Program-made: the position numbers and the translations under genes | Shown here: positions 1 through 7,687 of the stretch, in pieces | How the letters are laid out: every line of letters begins with the position of its first letter | How positions within the stretch are numbered: position 1 is the first letter of the stretch | The notes under the pieces: generated by a model | Seen by the model: only the letters and a program-made list of their open reading frames with translations | The model's database searches: none | Told to the model about the DNA's origin: nothing | Origin: Dehalococcoidia bacterium | GTDB taxonomy: Bacteria > Chloroflexota > Dehalococcoidia > DSTF01 > JALHUB01 | Length of the DNA stretch: 64,000 bases | Reading direction: 5' to 3' | Assembly (NCBI GenBank): GCA_030018455.1 | Contig: JASEFU010000008.1 | Coordinates: forward strand, 1 to 64,000

Positions 1-53
1 TTCCTCTCCCCACGTGGCATTATGGTGTACGGAATGTATCTGGACGAGCGCAC
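1..53. repeat. End of an IS-like element (copy 1)
   Basis: These 53 bases are identical to 20233-20285, where they form the right end of a small decayed insertion element carrying a 24-base inverted repeat that begins GTGTACGGAATG. Identity stops at base 53. Only the right terminus is inside the window, so the rest of this copy is unseen. The window starting exactly inside a repeat suggests a contig edge. Confidence 0.8.
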
Positions 54-71
54 TCAAGCCGGCGTGCGCTT

Positions 72-80
72 TGCTATAAT
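72..80 (+). promoter_or_regulatory. Extended -10 promoter for rsmG
   Basis: TGCTATAAT is a perfect extended -10 element 20 bases upstream of the rsmG GTG start. No good -35 box is visible 17 bases upstream; that position falls at the junction with the IS-like element, so the insertion may have replaced the original -35. Confidence 0.6.
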
Positions 81-99
81 CTCTCTTCCGGAGGCGCCA

Positions 100-840
100 G
101 TGCTTGAAGTCCTGTCACAAGGCGCCCGCGAGCTCGGCCTTGAACTGGACGCGCTGCAGCTAGAGCGGTTCGAGCGCTACTACCGGCTGCTCGCGACCTC
201 GGGCAGGAGGGCGGGCGTCACATCGATAACGGACTACGAAGAGGTGCAGCGACGGCACTTTCTGGAATCGCTCGCGGTTGCCGCAACCCTGCTCCAGCTC
301 GGCGTCCTCGGCGGCGCATCGCCGGGCTCTGCGCTCGATCTCGGCAGCGGCGGCGGCTTCCCCGGCCTGCCGATGAAGATCCTGCTTCCCGCGCTGGAGA
401 TGACGTTGCTGGAGGCGAGCGCGCGAAAGAGCGCCTTCCTGCGGGAGACGGTCGACGCGCTGGGGCTGGAGGGCGCGCAGGTGGTGACGGCGAGGGCGGA
501 GGAGGCGGCGCAGCAGCCGGCGTACCGCGAGCGGTTCGATCTCGTGGTCGCGCGGGCGGTGGCGCCGCTGCCGGCGCTCGTCGAGCTGGCATTGCCGTTC
601 CTGAGGGTCGGCGGCCATCTCGCCGCGCCGAAGGGCAGCCGCGCGTCAAGCGAGGTGAAACAGGCGTCGTTTGCCCTCGAGGCACTGCATGGGGAAGTCG
701 TCGGGCGATGGCCGCTGCCGCTCGCGGGCGCAGCGCACTCGCAGACGCTCGTCTTAGTCCGCAAGACGGCGCCGACGCCTGAGCGCTACCCGAGAAGGGC
801 GGGGGTCCCCGCTAAGCGGCCGCTGCTGCAAAGAAAATGA
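100..840 (+). CDS. rsmG: 16S rRNA (guanine-527 N7)-methyltransferase RsmG
   Basis: RsmG (GidB) methylates N7 of G527 in 16S rRNA using S-adenosylmethionine. The protein has the class I methyltransferase motif LDLGSGGGFPG near residue 80 and the downstream acidic strand LLEASARK typical of the family. GTG at 100 is chosen because GGAGG lies five bases upstream. The upstream ATG at 22 lies within the IS-like repeat and upstream of the -10 box, so it cannot be the native start. This gives 246 aa, close to the usual 210-240. The C-terminus carries a short basic tail. It reads as a single-gene transcript from the adjacent extended -10. Confidence 0.92.
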   Translation: MLEVLSQGARELGLELDALQLERFERYYRLLATSGRRAGVTSITDYEEVQRRHFLESLAVAATLLQLGVLGGASPGSALDLGSGGGFPGLPMKILLPALEMTLLEASARKSAFLRETVDALGLEGAQVVTARAEEAAQQPAYRERFDLVVARAVAPLPALVELALPFLRVGGHLAAPKGSRASSEVKQASFALEALHGEVVGRWPLPLAGAAHSQTLVLVRKTAPTPERYPRRAGVPAKRPLLQRK

Positions 841-981
841 TCTTCCGCTAAATCTTTTGCTCTTTTCTCTACCCTTTCCCGCAACAGGGTGCTAAAATAC
901 CGCCAAGAAAACGCAAGGAGGTGAGAGAGGGAGCTCGACAGATCGGTGGGCGACACTTGAACAGGACAAGGAGGACGTGCA

Positions 982-1596
982 TTGGACTACCAGGTAACGA
1001 CTAACCGTCTGATGCGGTTGCTGCGGCTGGATACTGCGGTATTCGACGAGGTCCGGCTGGACGCTACAGCCACCGCTTCTTCCCTTGTGGTGGCGGCGGT
1101 AGCGACGTTTCTCGCCGGATTCGGCGGCTGGCTCTGGTGGGTCATCGCCTCCGACTTTGAGGGAGGCTCAGGCGATGTCCTGCTCAAGTCAGCCATCCTG
1201 GGCAGCATCTTCTCGATCGCCCTTTGGGTAGCGTGGGTGCTGGTGACCTACGTGGTTCTGACCCAGGTGTTCCAGGCGCAGGCCGACCCGCAGCAGCTCG
1301 TCCGTACGATGGGGATGGCGGCGGCGCCCTTGGGGCTGAGCATACTGATGTTCATCCCCGAGATCAGCTTCGGCATAGCGCTGGCTTCGGTGGCGCTTTT
1401 CTTCGGGTTGAGCTACGTCGCGGCCATGGCCTCGACGAACGCCGGCCCGGGGCAGACGCTGGTGGCAACCATCGCCGGCTTTGCCGTCTGGGCCATCGTG
1501 CTGACCATCCTGTCGGGCGATATAAGCGTTGGCCTGGGTGGCATCTCGCCCGACATCTATGCGCCGGGCATATTCATATTCGGGATCGGCAGCTAG
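982..1596 (+). CDS. Yip1-family integral membrane protein
   Basis: A 204-residue hydrophobic protein with about five membrane segments (roughly residues 32-58, 68-95, 108-130, 132-150, 160-178), arranged like bacterial Yip1-domain proteins. Their role is poorly known; they are thought to act in membrane organisation or transport. TTG at 982 is the likely start because AAGGAGG lies seven bases upstream. A second strong AAGGAGG at 914 is followed by no convincing gene. The last twenty residues are Gly/Ile-rich. The family call rests on topology and on Pro/Gly positions in the third helix, so it is moderate. Confidence 0.6.
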   Translation: MDYQVTTNRLMRLLRLDTAVFDEVRLDATATASSLVVAAVATFLAGFGGWLWWVIASDFEGGSGDVLLKSAILGSIFSIALWVAWVLVTYVVLTQVFQAQADPQQLVRTMGMAAAPLGLSILMFIPEISFGIALASVALFFGLSYVAAMASTNAGPGQTLVATIAGFAVWAIVLTILSGDISVGLGGISPDIYAPGIFIFGIGS

Positions 1597-1662
1597 CGGG
1601 GGGCCCTGAACGGCCCGGACTGCGTGGTAACCTGAAGCAGCGGCCGACAGCCATTACGGCCT

Positions 1663-2856
1663 TCAGCTAATCGCGCCCAGTCGCCTGAGGGTGTCGATTT
1701 GCGCCCGGTCGTGGCCGAGGGCGGCAAGCACCTCGTCGGTGTGCTGGCCGGGCCGCGGCGCCAAGGAGCGCACGGCCCCCGGCGTCTCCGAGAACTTCGT
1801 CCCGATCCCCACCTGACGCACCTTCCCCAGCGTCGGGTGGTCTATCTCCAGCACCATGCCCCGGTGCCGGTTGTGCGCGTCCTCTGCCGCCTCGTCGAGA
1901 CCGTACACCGGCGCCACGCAGACGTCCGTTTGCCGCAGCAAGTCGAACCACTCATCGCGCGTCTTCTCTCGGAACGCTTCGCGCAGGAAGGTGGACAACT
2001 CGTCCCAGCGCGACGTGTCGCCCTGCAGCGGAACGAAGTCCTCGCGGCCAAGGGCGCGGCAGAGGTTGGCGTAGAAGTGGGGCTCGAGGCTGCCGATGCT
2101 CAGCCAGCGGCCGTCTTTCGTTTCGTAGACGTTGTAGAAGGGGGCGCCGCCGTTCAGCATCTCGGCGCCCGGACGGAGCGGGCGGCCGCTCGCGAAGTAC
2201 TGCATGAAAGGCAGCGCCAGCAGGTAGATGACGCCGTCGGACATCGCGATGTCGAGGTACTGGCCGCGGCCCGTCCGTTCGCGGGCGAGCAGGGCGGCGA
2301 GGATGGCGTATGCGGCGTGCAGCCCGCCGGCCGCGAAATCGGCGATGATGTTGAAGGGGATCGCCGGAGGCCCGTCAGGCGAGCCGATGATGCCGAGGGC
2401 GCCGCCGATTGAGATGTAATTGATGTCGTGGCCCACGAGGCCGCTGTACGGCCCGTCCTGCCCGTAGCCGGAAAGCGAGCAGTACACGATGCGCGGGTTG
2501 ATCTCTCTGAGCGTCTGGTAGTCGACCGCCAGCCGCGTGACGACGCCGGGCCGGAACCCCTCGAGGACGACGTCCGCCGTCTCCGCCAGCCGGTAGAAGA
2601 TGCGGCGGCCCTCCTCGTGGCGGAGGTTGAGGACGATACTGCGCTTGTTGCGTCCGAGGGCATTGAAGGCGGCCGCGCGTTCTGCGCCTTCGTCTTCGCC
2701 TGCGAGGGCGGGACGGGCGCCGCCGCTGGGCAGCGCATCGGCGGGGGCCTCGACGAGAAGGACGTCGGCGCCGAGATCGCCGAGGAGCATGGTGCAGAAG
2801 GGCCCAGGGGCGAGGCGTGAGAGATCGAGGACGCGTATACCTTCCAGCGGCATCAT
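1663..2856 (-). CDS. CaiB/BaiF-type (class III) CoA-transferase
   Basis: Class III CoA-transferases move CoA between carboxylic acids through an aspartyl-CoA thioester. The protein opens with the family hallmark GIRVLDLSRLAPGPFC, then LLGDLGADVLLVEAP. It continues with the RNKRSIVLNL segment and the GHD motif of GHDINYIS (about residue 143), whose Asp matches the catalytic aspartate of the family. At 397 aa it is full length. The C-terminal HPTLGKVRQVG and PRPGQHTDEVL segments are also typical. The substrate cannot be read from sequence. A paralogue lies at 56.9-58.1 kb. It stands alone on the minus strand. Confidence 0.9.
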   Translation of the reverse strand: MMPLEGIRVLDLSRLAPGPFCTMLLGDLGADVLLVEAPADALPSGGARPALAGEDEGAERAAAFNALGRNKRSIVLNLRHEEGRRIFYRLAETADVVLEGFRPGVVTRLAVDYQTLREINPRIVYCSLSGYGQDGPYSGLVGHDINYISIGGALGIIGSPDGPPAIPFNIIADFAAGGLHAAYAILAALLARERTGRGQYLDIAMSDGVIYLLALPFMQYFASGRPLRPGAEMLNGGAPFYNVYETKDGRWLSIGSLEPHFYANLCRALGREDFVPLQGDTSRWDELSTFLREAFREKTRDEWFDLLRQTDVCVAPVYGLDEAAEDAHNRHRGMVLEIDHPTLGKVRQVGIGTKFSETPGAVRSLAPRPGQHTDEVLAALGHDRAQIDTLRRLGAIS

Positions 2857-2984
2857 GTCGAGCGCACCTCCGTGGTCAGCTAGGGCGATGATGGGTCAGG
2901 GCCGTCGGTGGTGTCAAGGAGCGCTGCCGGACACTCTCGTTGCGGGATGCAGACGACGCGGCATTGTTGGAAGTCCGGTGTAAG

Positions 2985-3004
2985 CTCATGCCGCGCCCTT
3001 CAGG
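2985..3004. repeat. Short dispersed repeat (partner at 20.67 kb)
   Basis: Twenty bases beginning CTCATGCCGCG match the reverse complement of 20674-20693 at 19 of 20 positions. Here only one arm is present; at 20.67 kb the same sequence forms part of a hairpin. Function unknown. Confidence 0.5.
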
Positions 3005-3023
3005 CCGCCGGTCCCCAAACCTG

Positions 3024-3053
3024 TTGCGCCGCGCCATTCGCATCTGCTACGAT
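3024..3053 (+). promoter_or_regulatory. Candidate sigma-70-type promoter for tRNA-Ala
   Basis: TTGCGC and TACGAT are separated by 18 bases, and the -10 box ends 10 bases before the mature tRNA 5' end. No terminator is visible between this tRNA and the T-box leader that follows, so the promoter could also feed the leuS operon. Confidence 0.45.
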
Positions 3054-3063
3054 ATGAAAGCGT

Positions 3064-3139
3064 GGGGCTGTAGCTCAATTGGGAGAGCGTTTGTCTGGCA
3101 GACAAAAGGTAGGGGGTTCGAATCCCCCCAGCTCCACCA
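3064..3139 (+). tRNA. tRNA-Ala (anticodon GGC)
   Basis: A full cloverleaf is visible. The acceptor arm GGGGCTG pairs with CAGCTCC (one G-U pair). The D arm contains AGCTCAATTGGGAGAGC. The anticodon stem TTTGT/ACAAA closes a seven-base loop CTGGCAG with anticodon GGC. The T arm contains GGGGGTTCGAATCCCCC. The 3' CCA is encoded, after discriminator A. It reads the alanine codon GCC (and GCU by wobble). It sits only about 15 bases before a T-box leader. Confidence 0.95.
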
Positions 3140-3152
3140 GATTCATATTCGA

Positions 3153-3404
3153 GAACTGCGGGGAACAGGAGTAGTAGGCCCCGATGCCCGTCCAGAGAGC
3201 CGGCGGTCGGTGCGAGCCGGCAAGTGAGGGCTGAACTCGCCTGGGAGCAGCGCCGGTCAGCGAAAGCAGCCGGCGACGGCGGCGCCCGTTATCGCGCCTC
3301 TGAGCGTCCCGGTTGCGGCGATGGCTGCGAGCCGTCGTTTCACAACCGGGAAATCAGGGTGGTACCGCGGAGCAGCCCTCCGTCCCTGGGACGGGGGGTT
3401 TTCG
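3153..3404 (+). promoter_or_regulatory. T-box riboswitch, leucine specifier (CTC)
   Basis: T-boxes sense uncharged tRNA and relieve premature termination of aminoacyl-tRNA synthetase genes. The core T-box AGGGTGGTACCGCGG lies at 3357-3371, with its UGG positioned to pair with the tRNA NCCA end. Stem I contains AGTAG near its base and an apical AGAGAGCC...GGTGCGAG pattern typical of the AG-bulge/terminal-loop module. The specifier loop has GAA followed by CTC at 3236-3238, a leucine codon, with CTGGGAGC just after. The leader ends in an intrinsic terminator. Downstream leuS agrees with the specifier. T-boxes are known in Chloroflexota. Control appears transcriptional because a terminator is present. 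Confidence 0.93.
3376..3403 (+). terminator. T-box intrinsic terminator
   Basis: CCCTCCGT pairs with ACGGGGGG (one G-U pair) around the loop CCCTGGG and is followed by TTTT. The 5' arm begins just after the T-box core, so antiterminator formation on tRNA binding would exclude this hairpin. Confidence 0.85.
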
Positions 3405-3405
3405 T

Positions 3406-3900
3406 TTGAGGGATAACGCACTGGACGCAATCGACCAGATCGAGATCGTGGGCAGGGTCGCCCTCGCCGCCGTCCTTGGCGGGGCCGTCGGCCTCGAGCG
3501 GGCACTCCGCGGCCATCCCGCCGGAGTGCGCACCATGGCGCTCGTCACCGCCGGCGCCGCGCTCTTCAGCGACATATCGCGGCTCAGCGGAGGCGACGAC
3601 CGCATCGCCGCAAGCATCGTCACCGGCATCGGCTTTTTGGGCGCGGGCGCAATCGTCCGTGAAGGCTTCACCGTCGAGGGCATAACCACCGCCGCAACCA
3701 TCTGGGCGACGGCCGCCGTCGGCATGGCCATCGGCCACGAGCTGTACCTAACAGGGCTGCTGGGAGCGGTCCTGATACTGCTCATCCTGGCGGCGCGTCC
3801 TTTCGTCCGCAGGGCCGACGAGCTTATCAAGCGACAGACCGGCGGCGGTGGCGGTGAGACCGGACATAGAGAAGAGAGAGAAGATGAGCGACAGGCATAA
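3406..3900 (+). CDS. MgtC/SapB-family membrane protein
   Basis: MgtC/SapB proteins are inner-membrane proteins; in pathogens MgtC inhibits the F-ATPase and is linked to low-Mg2+ survival. The N-terminal half shows the family core: GGAVGLERALRGHPAGVRTM, then ALVTAGAALF, ASIVTGIGFLGAGAI and GITTAATIWATAAVGMAIG, spanning four predicted membrane segments. The likely start is TTG at 3406, two bases after the T-box terminator T-run; a start farther upstream would lie inside the T-box. This gives 164 aa. The 3' end overlaps leuS by 17 bases, so it is the first gene of a T-box-controlled operon, an unusual place for this family. Confidence 0.85.
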   Translation: MRDNALDAIDQIEIVGRVALAAVLGGAVGLERALRGHPAGVRTMALVTAGAALFSDISRLSGGDDRIAASIVTGIGFLGAGAIVREGFTVEGITTAATIWATAAVGMAIGHELYLTGLLGAVLILLILAARPFVRRADELIKRQTGGGGGETGHREEREDERQA

Positions 3901-6331
3901 CCCGCCGGAGATCGAGAAGAAGTGGCAGCGACGCTGGGACGCCGATGGGCTCTACCGGACGCCGGACGATGACCCGCGCCCCAAGTGGTACGCCCTTACG
4001 ATGTTCCCCTACACCTCCGGCGACCTCCACATCGGCCACTGGTACGCCATGGCCCCCTCCGACGTCCAGGCGCGCTACAAGCGCATGCGCGGCTACAACG
4101 TCCTCTTCCCCATGGGCTTCGACTCCTTCGGCCTGCCCGCGGAGAACGCCGCCATCAAGTACCAGATACACCCCTACGAGTGGACGATGAACAACGTCGA
4201 GCACATGCGCAAGCAGCTCCGCTCGATGGGGGCGATGTTCGACTGGGAGCGCGAGGTCATAACGTCCGACCCCGACTACTACAAGTGGACGCAATGGTGG
4301 TTCCTCCAGTTCTATAAGAACGGCCTCGCCTACAAGGGGCTGGCGCCTGCCAACTGGTGCCCGTCCTGCCAGACCGTCCTCGCGAACGAGCAGGTGCTCC
4401 CCGACGGCACCTGCGAACGCTGCCACACGCCCGTCGTGCGGCGGCTGCTCGAGCAGTGGTTCTTCCGCATCACCCGCTACGCCGACGAACTGCTCGACTT
4501 TGGCGGTATCGAGTGGCCGGAGCGCATCGTGACGATGCAGCGCAACTGGATCGGGCGCAGCGAAGGGACGGTGATCGCGTTCGGCCTCGACGCGCCGGGA
4601 GCGGAGGAAAAGGAGATACGCGTCTTCACCACCCGCCCCGACACCGTGTACGGCGTGACCTTCATGGTCATCGCGCCCGAGCACCCGCTTGTCGAGAAGC
4701 TGACGACACCGGAGCGGCGGGCGGAAGTGGAGGCGTACGTGGAAAACAGCCGCCGCATCACGGAGATCGAGCGGCTGTCGACGGAGCGGGAGAAGACGGG
4801 CGTCTTCACGGGCTCGCACTGCATCAACCTGCTCAACGGCGAGCGCGTCCCCATACTCGTCGCCGATTACGTGCTGCTCACTTACGGGACGGGCATCGTG
4901 ATGGGCGTGCCCGCCCACGACGAGCGCGACTTCGAGTTCGCGCGGAAGTACGGCATCCCCGTGCGCGTCGTCATCGCCCCGCCCAACTACGACGGCAGTC
5001 CCCTGAGCGAGGCCTATCTCGAGCCGGGGGTAATGGTGAACTCCGGCCCCTTCGACGGCACGCCCAACGAAGAGGGAAAGGCTGCGGTCACCCGCTACCT
5101 CGAGGAACGCGGCTGGGGCGGCCCGACGGTCAGCTACCGCCTGCGCGACTGGCTGCTGTCGCGGCAGCGCTACTGGGGCGCGCCCATCCCCATCGTCTAC
5201 TGCGAAAAGTGCGGCACGGTGCCGGTGCCCGAGAAGGACCTGCCGGTGCTTCTGCCCTCCGACGCCGAGTTCCGGCCGACGGGGGAGTCGCCGCTGGCCA
5301 GGCACGAGGGGTTCGTCAACACTAGCTGTCCGCAGTGCGGCGGCGCGGCAAGGCGCGAGACCGACACGATGGACACCTTCGTTTGCTCGAGCTGGTACAT
5401 GTACCGCTACGTCGACCCCCACAACCCCGAGCGGCCGATGTCGCGGGAGCTGGCCCGAAAGTGGCTCCCCGTCGACCAGTACACGGGAGGCGCCGAGCAC
5501 GCCGTCATGCACCTGCTCTACTCTCGCTTCTTCGCCCGCGCGGCGCGCGACATGGGCCTCGTCGAGTTCGCCGAGCCCTTCCTGCGGCTGTTCAACCAGG
5601 GGATCATCGTCTCCGGCAAGGCGAAGATGAGCAAATCGCGCGGCAACGTCGTCGCCCCCGACGAGTACGTGGCCCGCCAGGGCGCCGACGCCGTGCGCGT
5701 CTACCTCATGTTCATCGGGCCGTGGGAGCAGGGCGGCGAATGGGACGACTCCGGGCTCGCGGGCGTCTCGCGCTGGCTCAATCGCGTGTGGAACCTGGTG
5801 CTGACGCCCGCGAAAACGGTGGCGGAAGCCGACCCGACCGCCGTCCGCGAGCTGCGGCGCATGACCCACAAGACAATCCGTCGCGTCACCGAGGACGTGG
5901 AGCGCTTCCGCTTCAACACGATGGTCGCAGCGCTCATGGAGTACACCAACTACCTGACGCGCATCCGCGATGCCGGCCCCGTGCCCGAAGCCGCCTGGAA
6001 CGAAGCAATGGAAACGCTGCTCCTGTTGCTCGCGCCGTCGGCGCCGCACCTGGCGGAAGAGCTGTGGGAGCGCACAGGGCGTCCGTACAGCATCCACAAC
6101 CAGCGCTGGCCGGAGTGGGATGCGGGTCTCGCCGCCGAAGAGCAAATTACGCTCGTGGTGCAGGTAAACGGGAAGCTGCGCGACCGAATCCTGGTGCCGG
6201 CCGATATCGGCGAGGCGGAGGCGACGGAGCGGGCGCTAGCGAGCGCGAAGGTGAAGCCACATCTTGAAGAAAAGTCCATACAGCGGGTAATCTACGTACC
6301 GCAGCGGCTCGTGAACATCGTCGTGAGATGA
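3884..6331 (+). CDS. leuS: Leucyl-tRNA synthetase
   Basis: LeuRS charges tRNA-Leu. It is a class I synthetase with HIGH seen as GDLHIGHWYAM near residue 45 and KMSKS seen as AKMSKSRGNVV near residue 585. The zinc segment CPSC...CERC (about residues 153-176) and the large CP1 editing insertion, including TRPDTVYGVTF, are present. At 815 aa from ATG 3884 it is normal for the bacterial enzyme; a GTG 36 bases earlier is possible but would lengthen the overlap with the MgtC-like gene. Expression should be governed by the upstream leucine T-box. Confidence 0.97.
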   Translation: MSDRHNPPEIEKKWQRRWDADGLYRTPDDDPRPKWYALTMFPYTSGDLHIGHWYAMAPSDVQARYKRMRGYNVLFPMGFDSFGLPAENAAIKYQIHPYEWTMNNVEHMRKQLRSMGAMFDWEREVITSDPDYYKWTQWWFLQFYKNGLAYKGLAPANWCPSCQTVLANEQVLPDGTCERCHTPVVRRLLEQWFFRITRYADELLDFGGIEWPERIVTMQRNWIGRSEGTVIAFGLDAPGAEEKEIRVFTTRPDTVYGVTFMVIAPEHPLVEKLTTPERRAEVEAYVENSRRITEIERLSTEREKTGVFTGSHCINLLNGERVPILVADYVLLTYGTGIVMGVPAHDERDFEFARKYGIPVRVVIAPPNYDGSPLSEAYLEPGVMVNSGPFDGTPNEEGKAAVTRYLEERGWGGPTVSYRLRDWLLSRQRYWGAPIPIVYCEKCGTVPVPEKDLPVLLPSDAEFRPTGESPLARHEGFVNTSCPQCGGAARRETDTMDTFVCSSWYMYRYVDPHNPERPMSRELARKWLPVDQYTGGAEHAVMHLLYSRFFARAARDMGLVEFAEPFLRLFNQGIIVSGKAKMSKSRGNVVAPDEYVARQGADAVRVYLMFIGPWEQGGEWDDSGLAGVSRWLNRVWNLVLTPAKTVAEADPTAVRELRRMTHKTIRRVTEDVERFRFNTMVAALMEYTNYLTRIRDAGPVPEAAWNEAMETLLLLLAPSAPHLAEELWERTGRPYSIHNQRWPEWDAGLAAEEQITLVVQVNGKLRDRILVPADIGEAEATERALASAKVKPHLEEKSIQRVIYVPQRLVNIVVR

Positions 6332-6353
6332 GGGCCGTCAGGGACGTGGAAAC

Positions 6354-7064
6354 GTGCGCGCGCGGACGAAAGCACTCCTGCCGCTAATCGCCATTGCGGC
6401 CGCCGTCTTCCTCTCGTGTGGGGACGACGAAGAGGCGACGCCGACGCCGGCGCCGCTCACATCGGAGAAAGTTAGCTTCCACACCGAGGACGGCATCACC
6501 ATCCGCGGCCACCTCTTCGGCGACGGCGATGTGGCCGTCATCCTCTGCCACATGCGCCCCAGCGACCAGACATCGTGGTACCCGTTCGCCGAGGAGCTGG
6601 CGGATGCCGGCTACGCTGCCCTGACGTTCGACTTCCGCGGGTACGGCGAGTCGGACGGCGAGCAAGAGCTCTCGCTGGTGGACCTGGACGTCGAGGCAGC
6701 GCTGCGGGCGATGCGCGAGCGCGGCCACGACACGGTGTATCTCGTCGGCGCGAGCATGGGCGGGACGGCCTCGCTGATGGTCGCCGCGCGCGAAGAAGTG
6801 GCGGGCGTGGTGGCGATATCGGCGCCGGCGCAGTTCGAGGGGTTGAACGCGGAAGAGGTGATAGCGGAGGTGGGGGAGCCGAAGCTGTTCATCGCCGCCG
6901 AGGGGGACGCATCGGCGACAACCAGCCTGGAGACATTGTTTGAGCTGGCGCCGGAGCCCAAGGAGCAGCGCGTGTTCGGAGGGTCGGCGCACGGGACGGC
7001 GTTGCTGGAGGAGGAGCACGCCGCGGAGGTGAAGGCGGCCATCACCTCCTTCCTCTCACGGTAA
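6354..7064 (+). CDS. Alpha/beta-hydrolase lipoprotein
   Basis: A 236-aa protein with a type II signal peptide: basic MRARTK, a hydrophobic stretch, then the lipobox LSCG at about residues 20-23, followed by a Thr/Pro-rich linker. The mature part is an alpha/beta hydrolase with FDFRGYGESDG, the nucleophile elbow GASMGG near residue 137 and a late His in GSAHGT near residue 217. It should therefore be a membrane-anchored extracytoplasmic serine hydrolase of unknown substrate. GTG at 6354, 22 bases after leuS, is taken as the start because it places the signal peptide correctly. It may be co-transcribed with leuS. Confidence 0.82.
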   Translation: MRARTKALLPLIAIAAAVFLSCGDDEEATPTPAPLTSEKVSFHTEDGITIRGHLFGDGDVAVILCHMRPSDQTSWYPFAEELADAGYAALTFDFRGYGESDGEQELSLVDLDVEAALRAMRERGHDTVYLVGASMGGTASLMVAAREEVAGVVAISAPAQFEGLNAEEVIAEVGEPKLFIAAEGDASATTSLETLFELAPEPKEQRVFGGSAHGTALLEEEHAAEVKAAITSFLSR

Positions 7065-7075
7065 GGGGGCAATTC

Positions 7076-7150
7076 TGGGGAAGTCCAGAGAGGGTAACCC
7101 CCTCCGACGGGGGTCTGGGCTGCCCGCCGGCAGGCAGGGCGTCCCCCAGA
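7076..7150. repeat. Dispersed GC-rich palindromic repeat, copy A
   Basis: About 75 bases with several nested inverted repeats: ACCCCCTCCGACGGGGGT, and a central GCCGGC flanked by CTGCC/GGCAG arms, ending GTCCCCCAGA. The same order of blocks recurs at 14487-14560, including CGGGGGT, GGGC, CCCGCC, GGCAGG and GTCCCCC. It lies between the ends of two convergent genes and could also act as a terminator. Confidence 0.55.
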
Positions 7151-7672
7151 CTACCTGATCTGGGCCTTGTTCTCCATGCTTTCGATGCCCGCGCGCACGC
7201 TCGCCAGGAACGCCGATAACTGCGACTCCAGCTTCTTCAGCATCTCCATCGCGTAGCGGTCCGCCTCGTCCATCTGCTGCGCCGCCACCGATTCCGCCTG
7301 GCTCAGCCGCGCTCTCATCCGCTCCTCCGTCTCCTTGAGCAGCGCCTCCGCCTGCTCCTCCGCCTTGCGCGCGATCTCTTCGCCGCGGGCGTGCGCTGCC
7401 TTCACGATCTCGCTCTCGCTCAGACGTTCCTCCACCTCCTCCTGGGCGCGGGCGATCATGAGCTGTGCCTCCTCGCGCGCCTCCGACAGCACCTCCTCCT
7501 TCCGCGAAAGCACCTCCTGCGCCTCCCGCAGCTCACCGGGCGCGGCGACGCGCATCTGGTCGATGAGGTCCAGCAGGCGGCGCCTGTCGACGGCCACGCG
7601 GCCGCCGATGGGCAGTCTCGTCCCTTCGCCTACCAGCTCTTCCAGCCGGTCTATCAGGTGCAGGATGTCGAT
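7151..7672 (-). CDS. Conserved coiled-coil protein with possible ATC start
   Basis: The protein is almost all charged heptads (about residues 40-160) and resembles the coiled-coil proteins found beside coaD in Chloroflexota; function unknown. An N-terminal block matching what I recall of relatives (about 25 residues ending PIGGRVAVDRRRLLDLIDQMR) is encoded upstream of the first usable GTG (7597). In that frame coaD ends in TAA at 7690-7688, and no ATG, GTG or TTG occurs before the conserved block. AAGGAGG at 7685-7679 stands six bases ahead of ATC at 7672, so an ATC start (173 aa) is proposed. The conservative alternative is GTG 7597 (148 aa). Confidence 0.7.
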   Translation of the reverse strand: MDILHLIDRLEELVGEGTRLPIGGRVAVDRRRLLDLIDQMRVAAPGELREAQEVLSRKEEVLSEAREEAQLMIARAQEEVEERLSESEIVKAAHARGEEIARKAEEQAEALLKETEERMRARLSQAESVAAQQMDEADRYAMEMLKKLESQLSAFLASVRAGIESMENKAQIR

Positions 7673-7687
7673 TTCGCGCCTCCTTCT

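Noticed and set aside
22-99. Upstream extension of rsmG to the ATG at 22
   Set aside because: The extension is encoded by the IS-like repeat and runs through the -10 box; GTG 100 has a well-spaced GGAGG.
914-980. Strong AAGGAGGTGAGAG with a short GTG frame as a possible leader peptide before the Yip1 gene
   Set aside because: The frame is about 27 codons with no notable composition, and a second AAGGAGG correctly serves the Yip1 gene; not enough to call a gene.
3313-3405. Longer start for the MgtC-like gene
   Set aside because: It would be translated from inside the T-box core and terminator; the MgtC family similarity begins after 3406.
3827-6145. A 772-codon open frame on the minus strand opposite leuS
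   Set aside because: It is a shadow of leuS caused by high GC at third positions; its translation is Arg/His/Val-rich with no domain, while leuS has all family motifs.
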